Origin: Actinomadura mexicana
GTDB lineage: Bacteria; Actinomycetota; Actinomycetes; Streptosporangiales; Streptosporangiaceae
Assembly (NCBI RefSeq): GCF_900188105.1
Contig: NZ_FZNP01000011.1
Span: forward strand, 1-64,000
Direction of reading: 5' to 3'
Length of the DNA: 64,000 bases
Shown: in pieces, positions 34,150-41,409 of the stretch
Position numbering within the stretch: position 1 is the stretch's first letter
Layout of the letters: the number at the start of each line of letters is the position of its first letter
Made by a program: the position numbers and the translations under genes
The notes under the pieces: generated by a model
Told to the model about the DNA's origin: nothing
The model's database searches: none
The model's input: only the letters and a program-made list of their open reading frames with translations

Positions 34150-35544
34150 ATGACGAAGGTCGACATCGCCGTGGTCGGAGCCGGCCTCACCGGTTCCCTC
34201 CTCGCCTGCTATCTCGCCAGGCGCGGCCATCAGGTCTCCCTGTACGAGCGCGGACCCGACCCGCGCGTCGGCGACGGTGAGCGCGGACGCTCCATCAACC
34301 TGGCCCTGTCCGAACGCGGCCTGGACGCCCTCCGCCGGATCGGCCTGGAGCAGCAGGTCATGGCGGACGCCCTGCCGATGCGCGGACGGATGATCCACCC
34401 CGTGGCAGGGCCCCAGGACTTCCAGCCGTACAGCCGGGACGGCGGCAAGGCGATCAACTCGATCGGCAGGGGCGCGCTCAACAACGCGCTGATCGACGCC
34501 GCCGAGGCCGCGGACGGTGTGACGCTGCACTTCGGCCACCGGCTCACCGGCCTCGACCCGGTGACCGGCGCGCTCCGGTTCGAGACCCCCGAGGGCACGG
34601 TAGGCGTCAGCGCATCGGTCGTGCTGGGCGCCGACGGCGCCGGGTCGGCCACCCGCGCGCAACTGGTGGCGGCCGGCGTGATCCGGGAGGACGTCGAGTT
34701 CCTCGACCACGGATACAAGGAACTGACCATTCCCGCAGTGGACGGCGAGTTCGCCCTGGACCCCGGAGCACTGCACATCTGGCCGCGCGGGAACGCGATG
34801 ATGATCGCCCTCCCCAACCCCGACCGGTCGTTCACCTGCACGCTGTTCTGGCCGTACGAGGGCGCGTCGGGATTCGCCTCGCTCGACACCCCGGCCGCCG
34901 TGAAGGAGCATTTCGAAGCCCGCTACCCGGACCTGCCGCCGATCTCTCCCAGCCTGGTGGAGGACTGCCTCAGCAATCCCGTGGGCAGGCTCGGCACCGT
35001 CCGGTGCGACACATGGCACGTGCCGGGCGGCCGGACGGCGCTGATCGGCGACGCCGCCCACGCGATCGTCCCGTTCTACGGGCAGGGCGCCAACTGCGCC
35101 TTCGAGGACGTCGTCGAACTCGACCGCTGCCTCACCGAAACCGCCGGCATCTGGGAACTCGCCCTGCCGCGGTACGAGAAGCGGCGCAAGGACAATGCCG
35201 ACGCCATCGCGCGGATGGCGCTTGAGAACTTCGTCGAGATGCGCGACAAGGTCGCCTCCCCGGTTTTCCGGTTCACCCGGAGGACCGAGCTCGCGCTGCA
35301 GAGGGCCCTGCCCGGGGTGTGGACGTCCCGCTACGAACTCGTCTCGTTCTCCACCGAGCCCTACGCAAGGGTGGAACGCCGCGCGAAGCGCCAATGGCGC
35401 TTCCTGGCAGGGGCGGCGACGGTGGCCGGGATCGCGGCCGCGGTCGGTCTGCGGCGCATCGCCTTCCAGGACGCCGCCCCGGTCGGCGCCGCTGGTCGGT
35501 CAGCGCGGTCGCGTCGGTCGCGAGGGCGATGCCGGGGTCGATGA
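34150..35544 (+). CDS. kmo: Kynurenine 3-monooxygenase
   Basis: A 464-residue FAD/NADPH hydroxylase converting kynurenine to 3-hydroxykynurenine. Motifs: VVGAGLTGSLLACYLARRGH (FAD), GRSINLALSERGLDALRRIG and LPMRGRMIHPVAG, both diagnostic of KMO, and ALIGDAAHAIVPFYGQGANC AFED. A hydrophobic helix near the end (FLAGAATVAGIAAAVGL) could anchor it to the membrane as in eukaryotic KMO. The last 20 residues (Arg/Ser-rich) look like read-through into unrelated remnants, so the native stop may have been lost. It follows the dioxygenase by 10 nt. No kynureninase or formamidase gene is adjacent. Confidence 0.87.
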   Translation: MTKVDIAVVGAGLTGSLLACYLARRGHQVSLYERGPDPRVGDGERGRSINLALSERGLDALRRIGLEQQVMADALPMRGRMIHPVAGPQDFQPYSRDGGKAINSIGRGALNNALIDAAEAADGVTLHFGHRLTGLDPVTGALRFETPEGTVGVSASVVLGADGAGSATRAQLVAAGVIREDVEFLDHGYKELTIPAVDGEFALDPGALHIWPRGNAMMIALPNPDRSFTCTLFWPYEGASGFASLDTPAAVKEHFEARYPDLPPISPSLVEDCLSNPVGRLGTVRCDTWHVPGGRTALIGDAAHAIVPFYGQGANCAFEDVVELDRCLTETAGIWELALPRYEKRRKDNADAIARMALENFVEMRDKVASPVFRFTRRTELALQRALPGVWTSRYELVSFSTEPYARVERRAKRQWRFLAGAATVAGIAAAVGLRRIAFQDAAPVGAAGRSARSRRSRGRCRGR

Positions 35545-35585
35545 TCCGGAGCCCGTCCGCCGCCATGATGACGTTGCCGGGCCTG
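35490..35585 (-). pseudogene. Phosphotransferase-like fragment at the kmo 3' end
   Basis: One minus-strand frame reads RRPGNVIMAADGLRIIDPGI then ALATDATALTD. The PGNV...ADG..IIDPG pattern is the catalytic-loop and metal-loop region of aminoglycoside/choline-type phosphotransferases. Only about 30 residues survive, overlapping the odd tail of kmo. This is probably the residue of a deleted gene. Recognition rests on a short motif. Confidence 0.35.
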
Positions 35586-35588
35586 CGG

Positions 35589-35699
35589 TCAGGTGCGCTG
35601 GAAGCCGTCCTTCGTGCGGAGACCGTAGCCGAAGGCGCGGTCGAGGTAGATGCGGGCCGACCAGCCGCACAGGCCCGCGAACAGCGGAGCCCAGGTCAT
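35589..35699 (-). other. Short open frame, unknown (possible remnant)
   Basis: Thirty-six codons from ATG 35699: MTWAPLFAGLCGWSARIYLD then RAFGYGLRTKDGFQRT and TGA. The sequence has normal protein composition, with Trp, Tyr and Phe, unlike shadow frames, but no recognisable family. It lies directly downstream of an AT-rich palindromic island (35711-35736) that could be its promoter. It may be a real small gene or the start of a truncated one. Confidence 0.3.
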
Positions 35700-35710
35700 C
35701 GAGGTGACCA

Positions 35711-35736
35711 AGCTAAGTAGATTAGCTGTTAAGCTA
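35711..35736. promoter_or_regulatory. AT-rich island with AGCTAA/TTAGCT repeats
   Basis: AGCTAA (35711-35716) and TTAGCT (35722-35727) form a perfect 6-bp inverted repeat with a 5-nt spacer; a third half-site AGCTA (35732-35736) again inverts the second. Such low-GC dyads in a GC-rich genome usually mark repressor operators, but no regulator with a matching site is adjacent. Confidence 0.35.
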
Positions 35737-35786
35737 TCTTCCACATCTCAGGTCCGGCCCGACCGGCGCGGGGGCGGCGGCGCGGT

Positions 35787-35803
35787 AGTTCGTCGCGCGA
35801 ACT
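35787..35803. promoter_or_regulatory. MarR operator upstream of the marR gene
   Basis: AGTTCGTCGCGCGAACT is a dyad with 6-bp arms AGTTCG and CGAACT. It matches the two copies downstream of the gene (consensus AGTTCGTnnnRCGAACT) and sits 20 nt before the GTG start, indicating autoregulation. Confidence 0.7.
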
Positions 35804-35822
35804 GCCGGGATATCCTGGCCGC

Positions 35823-36299
35823 GTGGGCAAAGAAGACGAGGGTCGGATAGGCGTCGTGGCGGCGCTGGTGCGAGGTGCGTTCCTCGTGAACGCCGTCTAT
35901 GGCGAGTCGGCGCGGGAGTACGGCATCACGTCGCAGCAGGGGCAGTTGCTGTGCGTGCTGATGGCGCGGCCGCGGGGGATGGGGGAACTGGGCGCGATGC
36001 TGGGGCTGGCCAAGTCGAGCCTCACCGGCCTGGTGGACCGCACCGAGCGCAACGGCCTGGTCCGGCGCGAGCCCGACCCGCGGGACCTGCGTGCGGTGAG
36101 GGTCGCGCTGACCGCCGAGGGGAGCCGGCTCGTCGAGGACTTCTATGCCGAGACCTGCCGGCGGATCGACCGGCTGCCTAAGGGGCTCGGCGACGCCGAG
36201 CGCGGCGCGCTCGCCGATCTGCTCGGCCGCGTCGTGCTGGACAACGAGGTTCCGGTGGTGTTCGCCGAACCCGACGAGGGGGCGGCCGGTTACCGCTGA
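35823..36299 (+). CDS. MarR-family transcriptional regulator
   Basis: A 158-residue winged-helix protein with recognition helix MGELGAMLGLAKSSLTGLVD, wing RTERNGLVRREPDPRDLRAVRVALT, and helical N- and C-terminal dimerisation parts. GTG 35823 is the only plausible start. It is flanked by three copies of AGTTCGTnnnRCGAACT, one before its own start and two between its stop and the LLM oxidoreductase gene. It most probably represses both itself and that gene. MarR proteins usually respond to phenolics, oxidants or drugs; the inducer here is unknown. Confidence 0.87.
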   Translation: MGKEDEGRIGVVAALVRGAFLVNAVYGESAREYGITSQQGQLLCVLMARPRGMGELGAMLGLAKSSLTGLVDRTERNGLVRREPDPRDLRAVRVALTAEGSRLVEDFYAETCRRIDRLPKGLGDAERGALADLLGRVVLDNEVPVVFAEPDEGAAGYR

Positions 36300-36321
36300 G
36301 ACCGTCGGTCGGCGGGGGTTG

Positions 36322-36362
36322 CAGTTCGTATCACGAACTAATATGGTTCGTGATACGAACTG
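36322..36362. promoter_or_regulatory. Double MarR operator and promoter of the LLM gene
   Basis: A perfect 17-bp inverted repeat, CAGTTCGTATCACGAAC (36322-36338) and GTTCGTGATACGAACTG (36346-36362), has TAATATG in the 7-nt loop. Each arm is itself an operator dyad (TTCGT...ACGAA) matching the site upstream of marR. The loop supplies a -10 hexamer (TAATAT), so occupation would fully cover the promoter. Confidence 0.78.
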
Positions 36363-36386
36363 AAACCCCGTCGTGCGGAGCCTGGA

Positions 36387-37364
36387 ATGATGAGTACTGC
36401 GATCGCGGCCGCCGGTGAAGGCCTGCCCCTCTTCGGGTTCGGCGCGCACACCGGCGTCGAGGACGTGGCCGACCTGCTGCAGATGGCCCAGCAGGCCGAC
36501 CGCGACGGCCTGGACCACTTCTCCCTGTCGGACCACCCCTATCTCGGCGACCGCGTGGACGCCTACGCCGCCCTCGGTTTCGTCCTCGGACGCACCGAGC
36601 GCATCGCGGGCCTCGCCAACGTCACGAACCTGCCGACCCGCCCGGCTCCCCTGCTCGCGCGGACGGTGACGTCGCTGTCGGCGCTCTCCGGCGGACGCGT
36701 CGTGCTCGGCATGGGTGCGGGCGGACTCTGGGATCGGATCTCCGACATGGGCGTGCCGCGACTGTCGCCGGGTGCGGCGGTGGACGCCTTCGAGGAGGCG
36801 ATCGTCCTGGTCAGGGAGCTTTCCGGCGGCGGCCCGCCCGTCACCCACCATGGCCGCCACTACCGGGTGGAGGAGATCGAGCCGGCCCCCGTGGCCGCGC
36901 CGCCCGTATGGACCGGGTCGGTCGGCCCGAGGTCCCTCGCCGCGACCGGCCGGGTGGCCGACGGCTGGATCCCCGGCCACGCGGCGGACTGGCTCAGCGA
37001 GCGCCACCGGACGTCGCGGCCGGTGATCGACGAGGCCGCCGCGGCCGCGGGACGCGACCCGCGCGAGATCCGCACGATCTTCAACCTTCCCGGCCGCGTC
37101 ACCGGCCGGCCGCTGCCCGCCACGCGCGACCGCGACGGGCGCTGGATCGGAGGCTCCCCCGAGCAGTGGGCCGAGGAGCTGACCGGGGCGGTCCTGGAGC
37201 ACGGCGCGTCCGGTTTCACCCTCTTCTCGCCCGGCGGAGGGACGCAGGACCTCGCCTCCCTCGGCCGCTGGGGGCAGGAGATCGCCCCCGCCGTCCGCGA
37301 GGCGGTCGCCAAGGAGAACGGCCCCTCGCCGAAGCCGCGGCACCAGGGGCCCGGCCACCGCTAG
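36387..37364 (+). CDS. LLM-class flavin/F420-dependent oxidoreductase
   Basis: A 325-residue luciferase-like monooxygenase-fold protein. Typical elements are PLFGFGAHTGVEDVADLLQM, DGLDHFSLSDHPYLGDRVDA, LTSLSALSGGRV-type VVLGMGAGGLWDRIS, VWTGSVGPRSLAATGRVADG and a C-terminal GASGFTLFSPGG. The family uses reduced FMN or F420 to oxidise or reduce small organic molecules. Start ATG 36387 or 36390. It is controlled by the upstream MarR double operator and is followed 9 nt later by an unknown gene, probably co-transcribed. Which flavin is used cannot be read with certainty. Confidence 0.83.
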   Translation: MMSTAIAAAGEGLPLFGFGAHTGVEDVADLLQMAQQADRDGLDHFSLSDHPYLGDRVDAYAALGFVLGRTERIAGLANVTNLPTRPAPLLARTVTSLSALSGGRVVLGMGAGGLWDRISDMGVPRLSPGAAVDAFEEAIVLVRELSGGGPPVTHHGRHYRVEEIEPAPVAAPPVWTGSVGPRSLAATGRVADGWIPGHAADWLSERHRTSRPVIDEAAAAAGRDPREIRTIFNLPGRVTGRPLPATRDRDGRWIGGSPEQWAEELTGAVLEHGASGFTLFSPGGGTQDLASLGRWGQEIAPAVREAVAKENGPSPKPRHQGPGHR

Positions 37365-37373
37365 CATGATCGA

Positions 37374-38399
37374 ATGTCGCAGACGGTGGGGATCGCGCAG
37401 TTCGTCCGGCAGCCGAGTGACCTGGGCGAGTGCCGGGCCGGAACCGACCTGATCGGCCGGGACGAGGTGCAGGCGTTCCTGGGATCCATCACCGACGTCG
37501 ACGCCGCCATGGCGGAGCTGGCCGCCTCTTTCGGGGCCGGCGACGTCTTCCGCGCGGGGATGATGGCCTTCGTGTGCGGTGTGCTCGTCGAGCGGGGCGG
37601 CTCGGTGACGGTCCCGGTCGACGCGGTCATGGAGATGACCGAGCGCTACCTGCACCTGGCGAAGGAGTTCGCGGCCCAGGGCGGGCCGAGTGCGCAGGAC
37701 GAGCTGTTCGGGGCGTCTCCCGACCTCGTCCGCGCCCACCACACCCTGCCCTTCGTCCTCCTGGCGGCCATGACGATGCTCAGCCGCGACGAGGGCGCGC
37801 GGCGGCGGCTGCGAGCCCGGCCCCAGGTCGCGCCGCTGGTGGACGAACTGGAAGACCAGTACGAGACCCTCTCCTACGTCCGCGAGGTGCTCGCCCTTCT
37901 GGACGGGCGGGAGATCCTGCTGCTCGACCCCCGCGGCCGGCGCGGTTTCGTCCTCGGGCTGACCGGCGTCCAGGACCGGATGTACCACTTCTTCGCGCTC
38001 GCCCAGGACGCTCTCGAACGCCATGCGGGCCCCGGCTACCTCGGAGCCGAGCCGACCGACCCCGCGCTCGTGCGGTACGCGCAGAACCGGGGCCTGACCC
38101 CGCGGGAACACCAGGAGGCGCGCGAGCTGATCGAGCACCAGCGGATCGGGTTCCACTACCCGGGCGCCGACGCGAAGCCGGCACTGTTCTTCCCCGGCTC
38201 CGCCCCCTTCGAGGGGGTCCCCGTGGTCGACGGCCTTCCCACCCTGTTCCTGGACGAGAGGTCCATCCAGGCCCAGTGGTCCCCGACGAACATGTATCCG
38301 GTCCTGCACGAGGCGCTGGAGTCGAGGGTCGTCCTTCGCGAGCTGCCTCGTGACGACGTGGAAGCCCGGCTCGCCGCCTTCGCGGCGTCCTCCGGCTGA
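37374..38399 (+). CDS. Protein of unknown function downstream of the LLM oxidoreductase
   Basis: A 341-residue soluble protein without signal peptide or membrane helices. Notable segments: DEVQAFLGSITDVDAAMAEL, YETLSYVREVLALLDGREIL LLDP, and a C-terminal FLDERSIQAQWSPTNMYPVL. I do not recognise a family. An adenylylation, TPR or nuclease motif was looked for and not found. Only 9 nt separate it from the LLM gene and no terminator intervenes, so it is probably under the same MarR control. A hairpin follows its stop. Confidence 0.6.
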   Translation: MSQTVGIAQFVRQPSDLGECRAGTDLIGRDEVQAFLGSITDVDAAMAELAASFGAGDVFRAGMMAFVCGVLVERGGSVTVPVDAVMEMTERYLHLAKEFAAQGGPSAQDELFGASPDLVRAHHTLPFVLLAAMTMLSRDEGARRRLRARPQVAPLVDELEDQYETLSYVREVLALLDGREILLLDPRGRRGFVLGLTGVQDRMYHFFALAQDALERHAGPGYLGAEPTDPALVRYAQNRGLTPREHQEARELIEHQRIGFHYPGADAKPALFFPGSAPFEGVPVVDGLPTLFLDERSIQAQWSPTNMYPVLHEALESRVVLRELPRDDVEARLAAFAASSG

Positions 38400-38412
38400 G
38401 CCGGACCGCCGC

Positions 38413-38445
38413 TCAGGGCCTGCGGGCCAGGCGACCGGGCCCTGA
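38413..38445. terminator. Terminator between convergent unknown gene and fkbM-like gene
   Basis: TCAGGGCC (38413-38420) pairs with GGCCCTGA (38438-38445) across a 17-nt loop, lying between two convergent stops. Confidence 0.5.
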
Positions 38446-38477
38446 AGCGAGGCGACCGCCCGGTGCGAGAAGCCCCA

Positions 38478-39227
38478 TCAGCCGCCGGATTCGCGCAGAC
38501 GGGCGTAGACGTCGCCCGACCGCCCGCGCGGACGGATCCTCTCCAGCCGCCGCCGCAGCTCGGCCGCGTCGAGCCAGCGGGGGCTGGCCAGCCGCATCGT
38601 CTCGATGGGGGAGTAGTTGTAGACGTAGTCGCCCAGCCGCTCCACGAGGTCCAGCGCCTCCAGGGAGGCGCCGTGCGCGGACGGCACGTACTCGAAGGAG
38701 AGGGCGGGCAGCGGCCGGGACAGCCCCGCCAGCACGCCCGCCTCGAAGCCCTCGACGTCGATCTTGCAGAAGGCCGGCACGCCGTGCAGGGCGATGAGCT
38801 CGTCCAGCGTGGTCACGTCGACACCGATCGAGCGGTCCCAGCGGACGCGGGCGAAGCCGCGGTCCGTCGTCACCGCCTTGATCCAGCCGGGCGACATCGA
38901 GGACACCGTCGGCGTCGCGGTGGACAGGGCCAGGTGCGCCCTTCCCGGCTCCGCGCCGGCGGCGCCCGGCACGAGGACGACGCCGCGGTCGCGGCCGAAG
39001 AACAGGCGCAGGACGCGCAGGCAGTCGGGCTGCGGCTCCACCGCGACGACGCGCGCTCCCAGCCCCCGCCACACGCGTACGCGGCCGCCGACGTGCGCGC
39101 CGATGTCGAAAGCGATGTCGCCGGGCCCGAGGAACTCCCCGTAGAGGCGCGACGCGCGCCGGTGCCTGCCCGGAATTCCGTGGTACATGACCAGGGAGCG
39201 GGCGATCCCGTAGGCGCGCAGCAGCAT
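38478..39227 (-). CDS. FkbM-family methyltransferase
   Basis: A 249-residue SAM-dependent O-methyltransferase. The N-terminal LYGEFLGPGDIAFDIGAHVG has the SAM-binding DIGAHxG motif. VVAVEPQPDCLRVLRLFFGR follows with the acidic Glu, then VTTLDELIALHGVPAFCKID VEGFE, the diagnostic KIDVEGxE motif. FkbM enzymes methylate hydroxyls of natural products, sugars or lipids. It stands alone between two terminated operons. Acceptor unknown. Confidence 0.87.
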   Translation of the reverse strand: MLLRAYGIARSLVMYHGIPGRHRRASRLYGEFLGPGDIAFDIGAHVGGRVRVWRGLGARVVAVEPQPDCLRVLRLFFGRDRGVVLVPGAAGAEPGRAHLALSTATPTVSSMSPGWIKAVTTDRGFARVRWDRSIGVDVTTLDELIALHGVPAFCKIDVEGFEAGVLAGLSRPLPALSFEYVPSAHGASLEALDLVERLGDYVYNYSPIETMRLASPRWLDAAELRRRLERIRPRGRSGDVYARLRESGG

Positions 39228-39327
39228 TCGCCGACCCTACCGCGCCGGGCTTCGCGGCAGGCGGAACTCGCACGTTACGCGGGGAGGCCCGCGCTCGGCG
39301 GCACCGGGCGCCGCCGGGCGGCGCGCG

Positions 39328-40476
39328 TCAGGACGGCGGGAGGCCGAGGGCGCGGGCGATCAGCATGCGCTGCACCTCCGAGGTGCCCTCGCCCACTTCC
39401 AGGATCTTCGCGTCGCGGTAGAAGCGGCCGACGGCGTACTCGTTCATGAAGCCGTAGCCGCCGAAGACCTGCGTGGCGTCGCGGGCGTTGTCCATGGCGG
39501 CGTTGGAGGCCACCAGCTTGGCGATCGCGGCCTCCTTCTTGAACGGCTCGCCCGCCAGCATCCTCGCGGCCGCCGCGTAGTAGGCGAGCCGGGCGGTGTG
39601 CGCCCGGGTCTCCATGTCGGCGACCTTGAACTGGATCGCCTGGTACCGGCCGATCTCCTTGCCGAACGCCTCCCGCTCGCGGACGTAGCGCAGGCACTCG
39701 TCCACGCAGCCCTGGGCGAGGCCGACCGACAGCGCGGCGATCGCGATGCGCCCCTCGTCCAGGATCCGCAGGAACTGGGCGTACCCCCGGCCGCGCTCGC
39801 CGACGAGGTTCTCGGCCGGGACGCGGACGTCGTCGAAGGACAGCTCCCGCGTGTCGGACGCCGACCAGCCGACCTTGGAGTACTTGCGCCCGACCGTGAA
39901 GCCCGGGGTCCCGTTCGGGACGAGGATCGTGGAGATCTCGCCGTCGCCGGTGAACGCGGTCACGGTCACGAACGCGGTGATGTCGGTGCCGGAGTTGGTG
40001 ATGAACGACTTGGACCCGTTGATCACCCAGGAGTCGCCGTCCAGCCGGGCCGTGGTGCGCATGCCGCCGGGGACGTCCGACCCGCCGCCCGGCTCGGTCA
40101 GCCCGAAGCCGGCCAGCCGCTCGCCGGAGGTGAGCCGCGGCAGCCACCGCTCCTTCTGCTCCGCGGACCCGAACCGGTAGATCGGCATCGCCCCCAGCGA
40201 CACCCCGGCCTCCAGGGTGATCGCCACGGACGAGTCGACGCGCGCCAGCTCCTCCAGGGCGAGGCAGAGCGTGAAGTAGTCGCCGCCCATGCCGCCGTGC
40301 TCCTCCGGGAACGGCAGCCCGAACAGCCCCATCTTCCCCATCGCGGCGACGAGTTCGTAGGGGAACTCGCCGCGCTCGTACAGGTCCCCGATCACCGGGG
40401 CGACGCTCTCGCGGGCGAACCGCTCGACCGTGCGCCGCAGCTCCTCCTGCTCCTCGCCGAGCGTGAAGTCGATCAT
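39328..40476 (-). CDS. Acyl-CoA dehydrogenase, probably isovaleryl-CoA dehydrogenase
   Basis: A 382-residue FAD enzyme: FTLGEEQEELRRTVERFARE, the FAD/substrate segments FGLTEPGGGSDVPGGMRTTA and WVINGSKSFITNSGTDITAF, and the C-terminal YGFMNEYAVGRFYRDAKILE then GEGTSEVQRMLIARALG. It is the last gene of an operon with methylcrotonyl-CoA carboxylase subunits and HMG-CoA lyase, so isovaleryl-CoA is the most likely substrate (leucine degradation). It begins 3 nt after the lyase stop. Substrate assignment is from context. Confidence 0.85.
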   Translation of the reverse strand: MIDFTLGEEQEELRRTVERFARESVAPVIGDLYERGEFPYELVAAMGKMGLFGLPFPEEHGGMGGDYFTLCLALEELARVDSSVAITLEAGVSLGAMPIYRFGSAEQKERWLPRLTSGERLAGFGLTEPGGGSDVPGGMRTTARLDGDSWVINGSKSFITNSGTDITAFVTVTAFTGDGEISTILVPNGTPGFTVGRKYSKVGWSASDTRELSFDDVRVPAENLVGERGRGYAQFLRILDEGRIAIAALSVGLAQGCVDECLRYVREREAFGKEIGRYQAIQFKVADMETRAHTARLAYYAAAARMLAGEPFKKEAAIAKLVASNAAMDNARDATQVFGGYGFMNEYAVGRFYRDAKILEVGEGTSEVQRMLIARALGLPPS

Positions 40477-40479
40477 TGG

Positions 40480-41409
40480 CTACTCCGATTCAGGTGACAG
40501 GGCTTGCACTACGCGGGAGGGGCTGGGACGGCCCAGGCGGCCCGCCATCCAGCGGCTCGTGGACACGAGCCCGGCGAGGTCGACGCCCGTCTCGACGCCG
40601 AGGCCGTCCAGCATCCAGACGAGGTCCTCGGTGGGCAGGTTGCCGGTGGCGCTCTCGGCGTACGGGCAGCCGCCGAGGCCGCCCGCCGAGGCGTCCACGA
40701 CGGTGACGCCCGCGCGGAGCGCGGCGAGGGTGTTGGCCAGCGCCTGCCCGTAGGTGTCGTGGAAGTGGATGGCGAGCCGGTCGGTACCGATGCCCGCCCC
40801 GGTCAGCGCCTCGATGAGCGCGGTGACCTGGCCGGGCGTGCCGACGCCGATGGTGTCGCCGAGGCTGAGCTGGGAGCAGCCCAGGTCCATCATGCGGGAC
40901 GCGACGGACACGACCTGCTCGACGGGGACGTCGCCCTCCCACGGGTCGCCGCACACCATCGACACGTAGGCGCGCACCCAGAGTCCTTCGGCGCGCGCGC
41001 GTTCCACGACCGGGGCGAACATCGCGAGGGATTCGTCCACGGTGCGGTTCAGGTTGCGGCGGGCGAAGGTCTCGGTGGCGCTGCCGAAGATCGCGATCTC
41101 GGTGACGCCGTTGGCCAGCGCCCGGTCCAGGCCCCGCTCGTTCGGCACGAGGACGGGATACCGCAGCTCGGGGGAGCGCGGCAGGATGTCGAGCAGCTGC
41201 TCGGCGTCGGCGAGCTGCGGCACCCACGAGGGATGGACGAAGCTGGTCGTCTCGATCGTGCGCAGCCCCGCGTCCGCCAGCCGGGTCACGAACTCCGCCT
41301 TGACCTCGGCGGGGACGACCGCCTTCTCGTTCTGCAGCCCGTCCCGCGGCCCGACCTCGTAGATCGTGACCCGCTCGGGAAGGCCGGAAAGGGGTACCGG
41401 CACCGTCAT
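40480..41409 (-). CDS. Hydroxymethylglutaryl-CoA lyase
   Basis: A 309-residue TIM-barrel lyase cleaving HMG-CoA into acetyl-CoA and acetoacetate, the last step of leucine breakdown. Motifs: VTIYEVGPRDGLQNEKAVVP (metal and catalytic Arg/Asp), SFVHPSWVPQLADAEQLL, LSLGDTIGVGTPGQVTALIE, LAIHFHDTYGQALANTLAAL and the diagnostic GGLGGCPYAESATGNLPTED with the active-site Cys. The ATG at 41409 overlaps the carboxylase alpha stop (ATGA). Confidence 0.92.
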   Translation of the reverse strand: MTVPVPLSGLPERVTIYEVGPRDGLQNEKAVVPAEVKAEFVTRLADAGLRTIETTSFVHPSWVPQLADAEQLLDILPRSPELRYPVLVPNERGLDRALANGVTEIAIFGSATETFARRNLNRTVDESLAMFAPVVERARAEGLWVRAYVSMVCGDPWEGDVPVEQVVSVASRMMDLGCSQLSLGDTIGVGTPGQVTALIEALTGAGIGTDRLAIHFHDTYGQALANTLAALRAGVTVVDASAGGLGGCPYAESATGNLPTEDLVWMLDGLGVETGVDLAGLVSTSRWMAGRLGRPSPSRVVQALSPESE

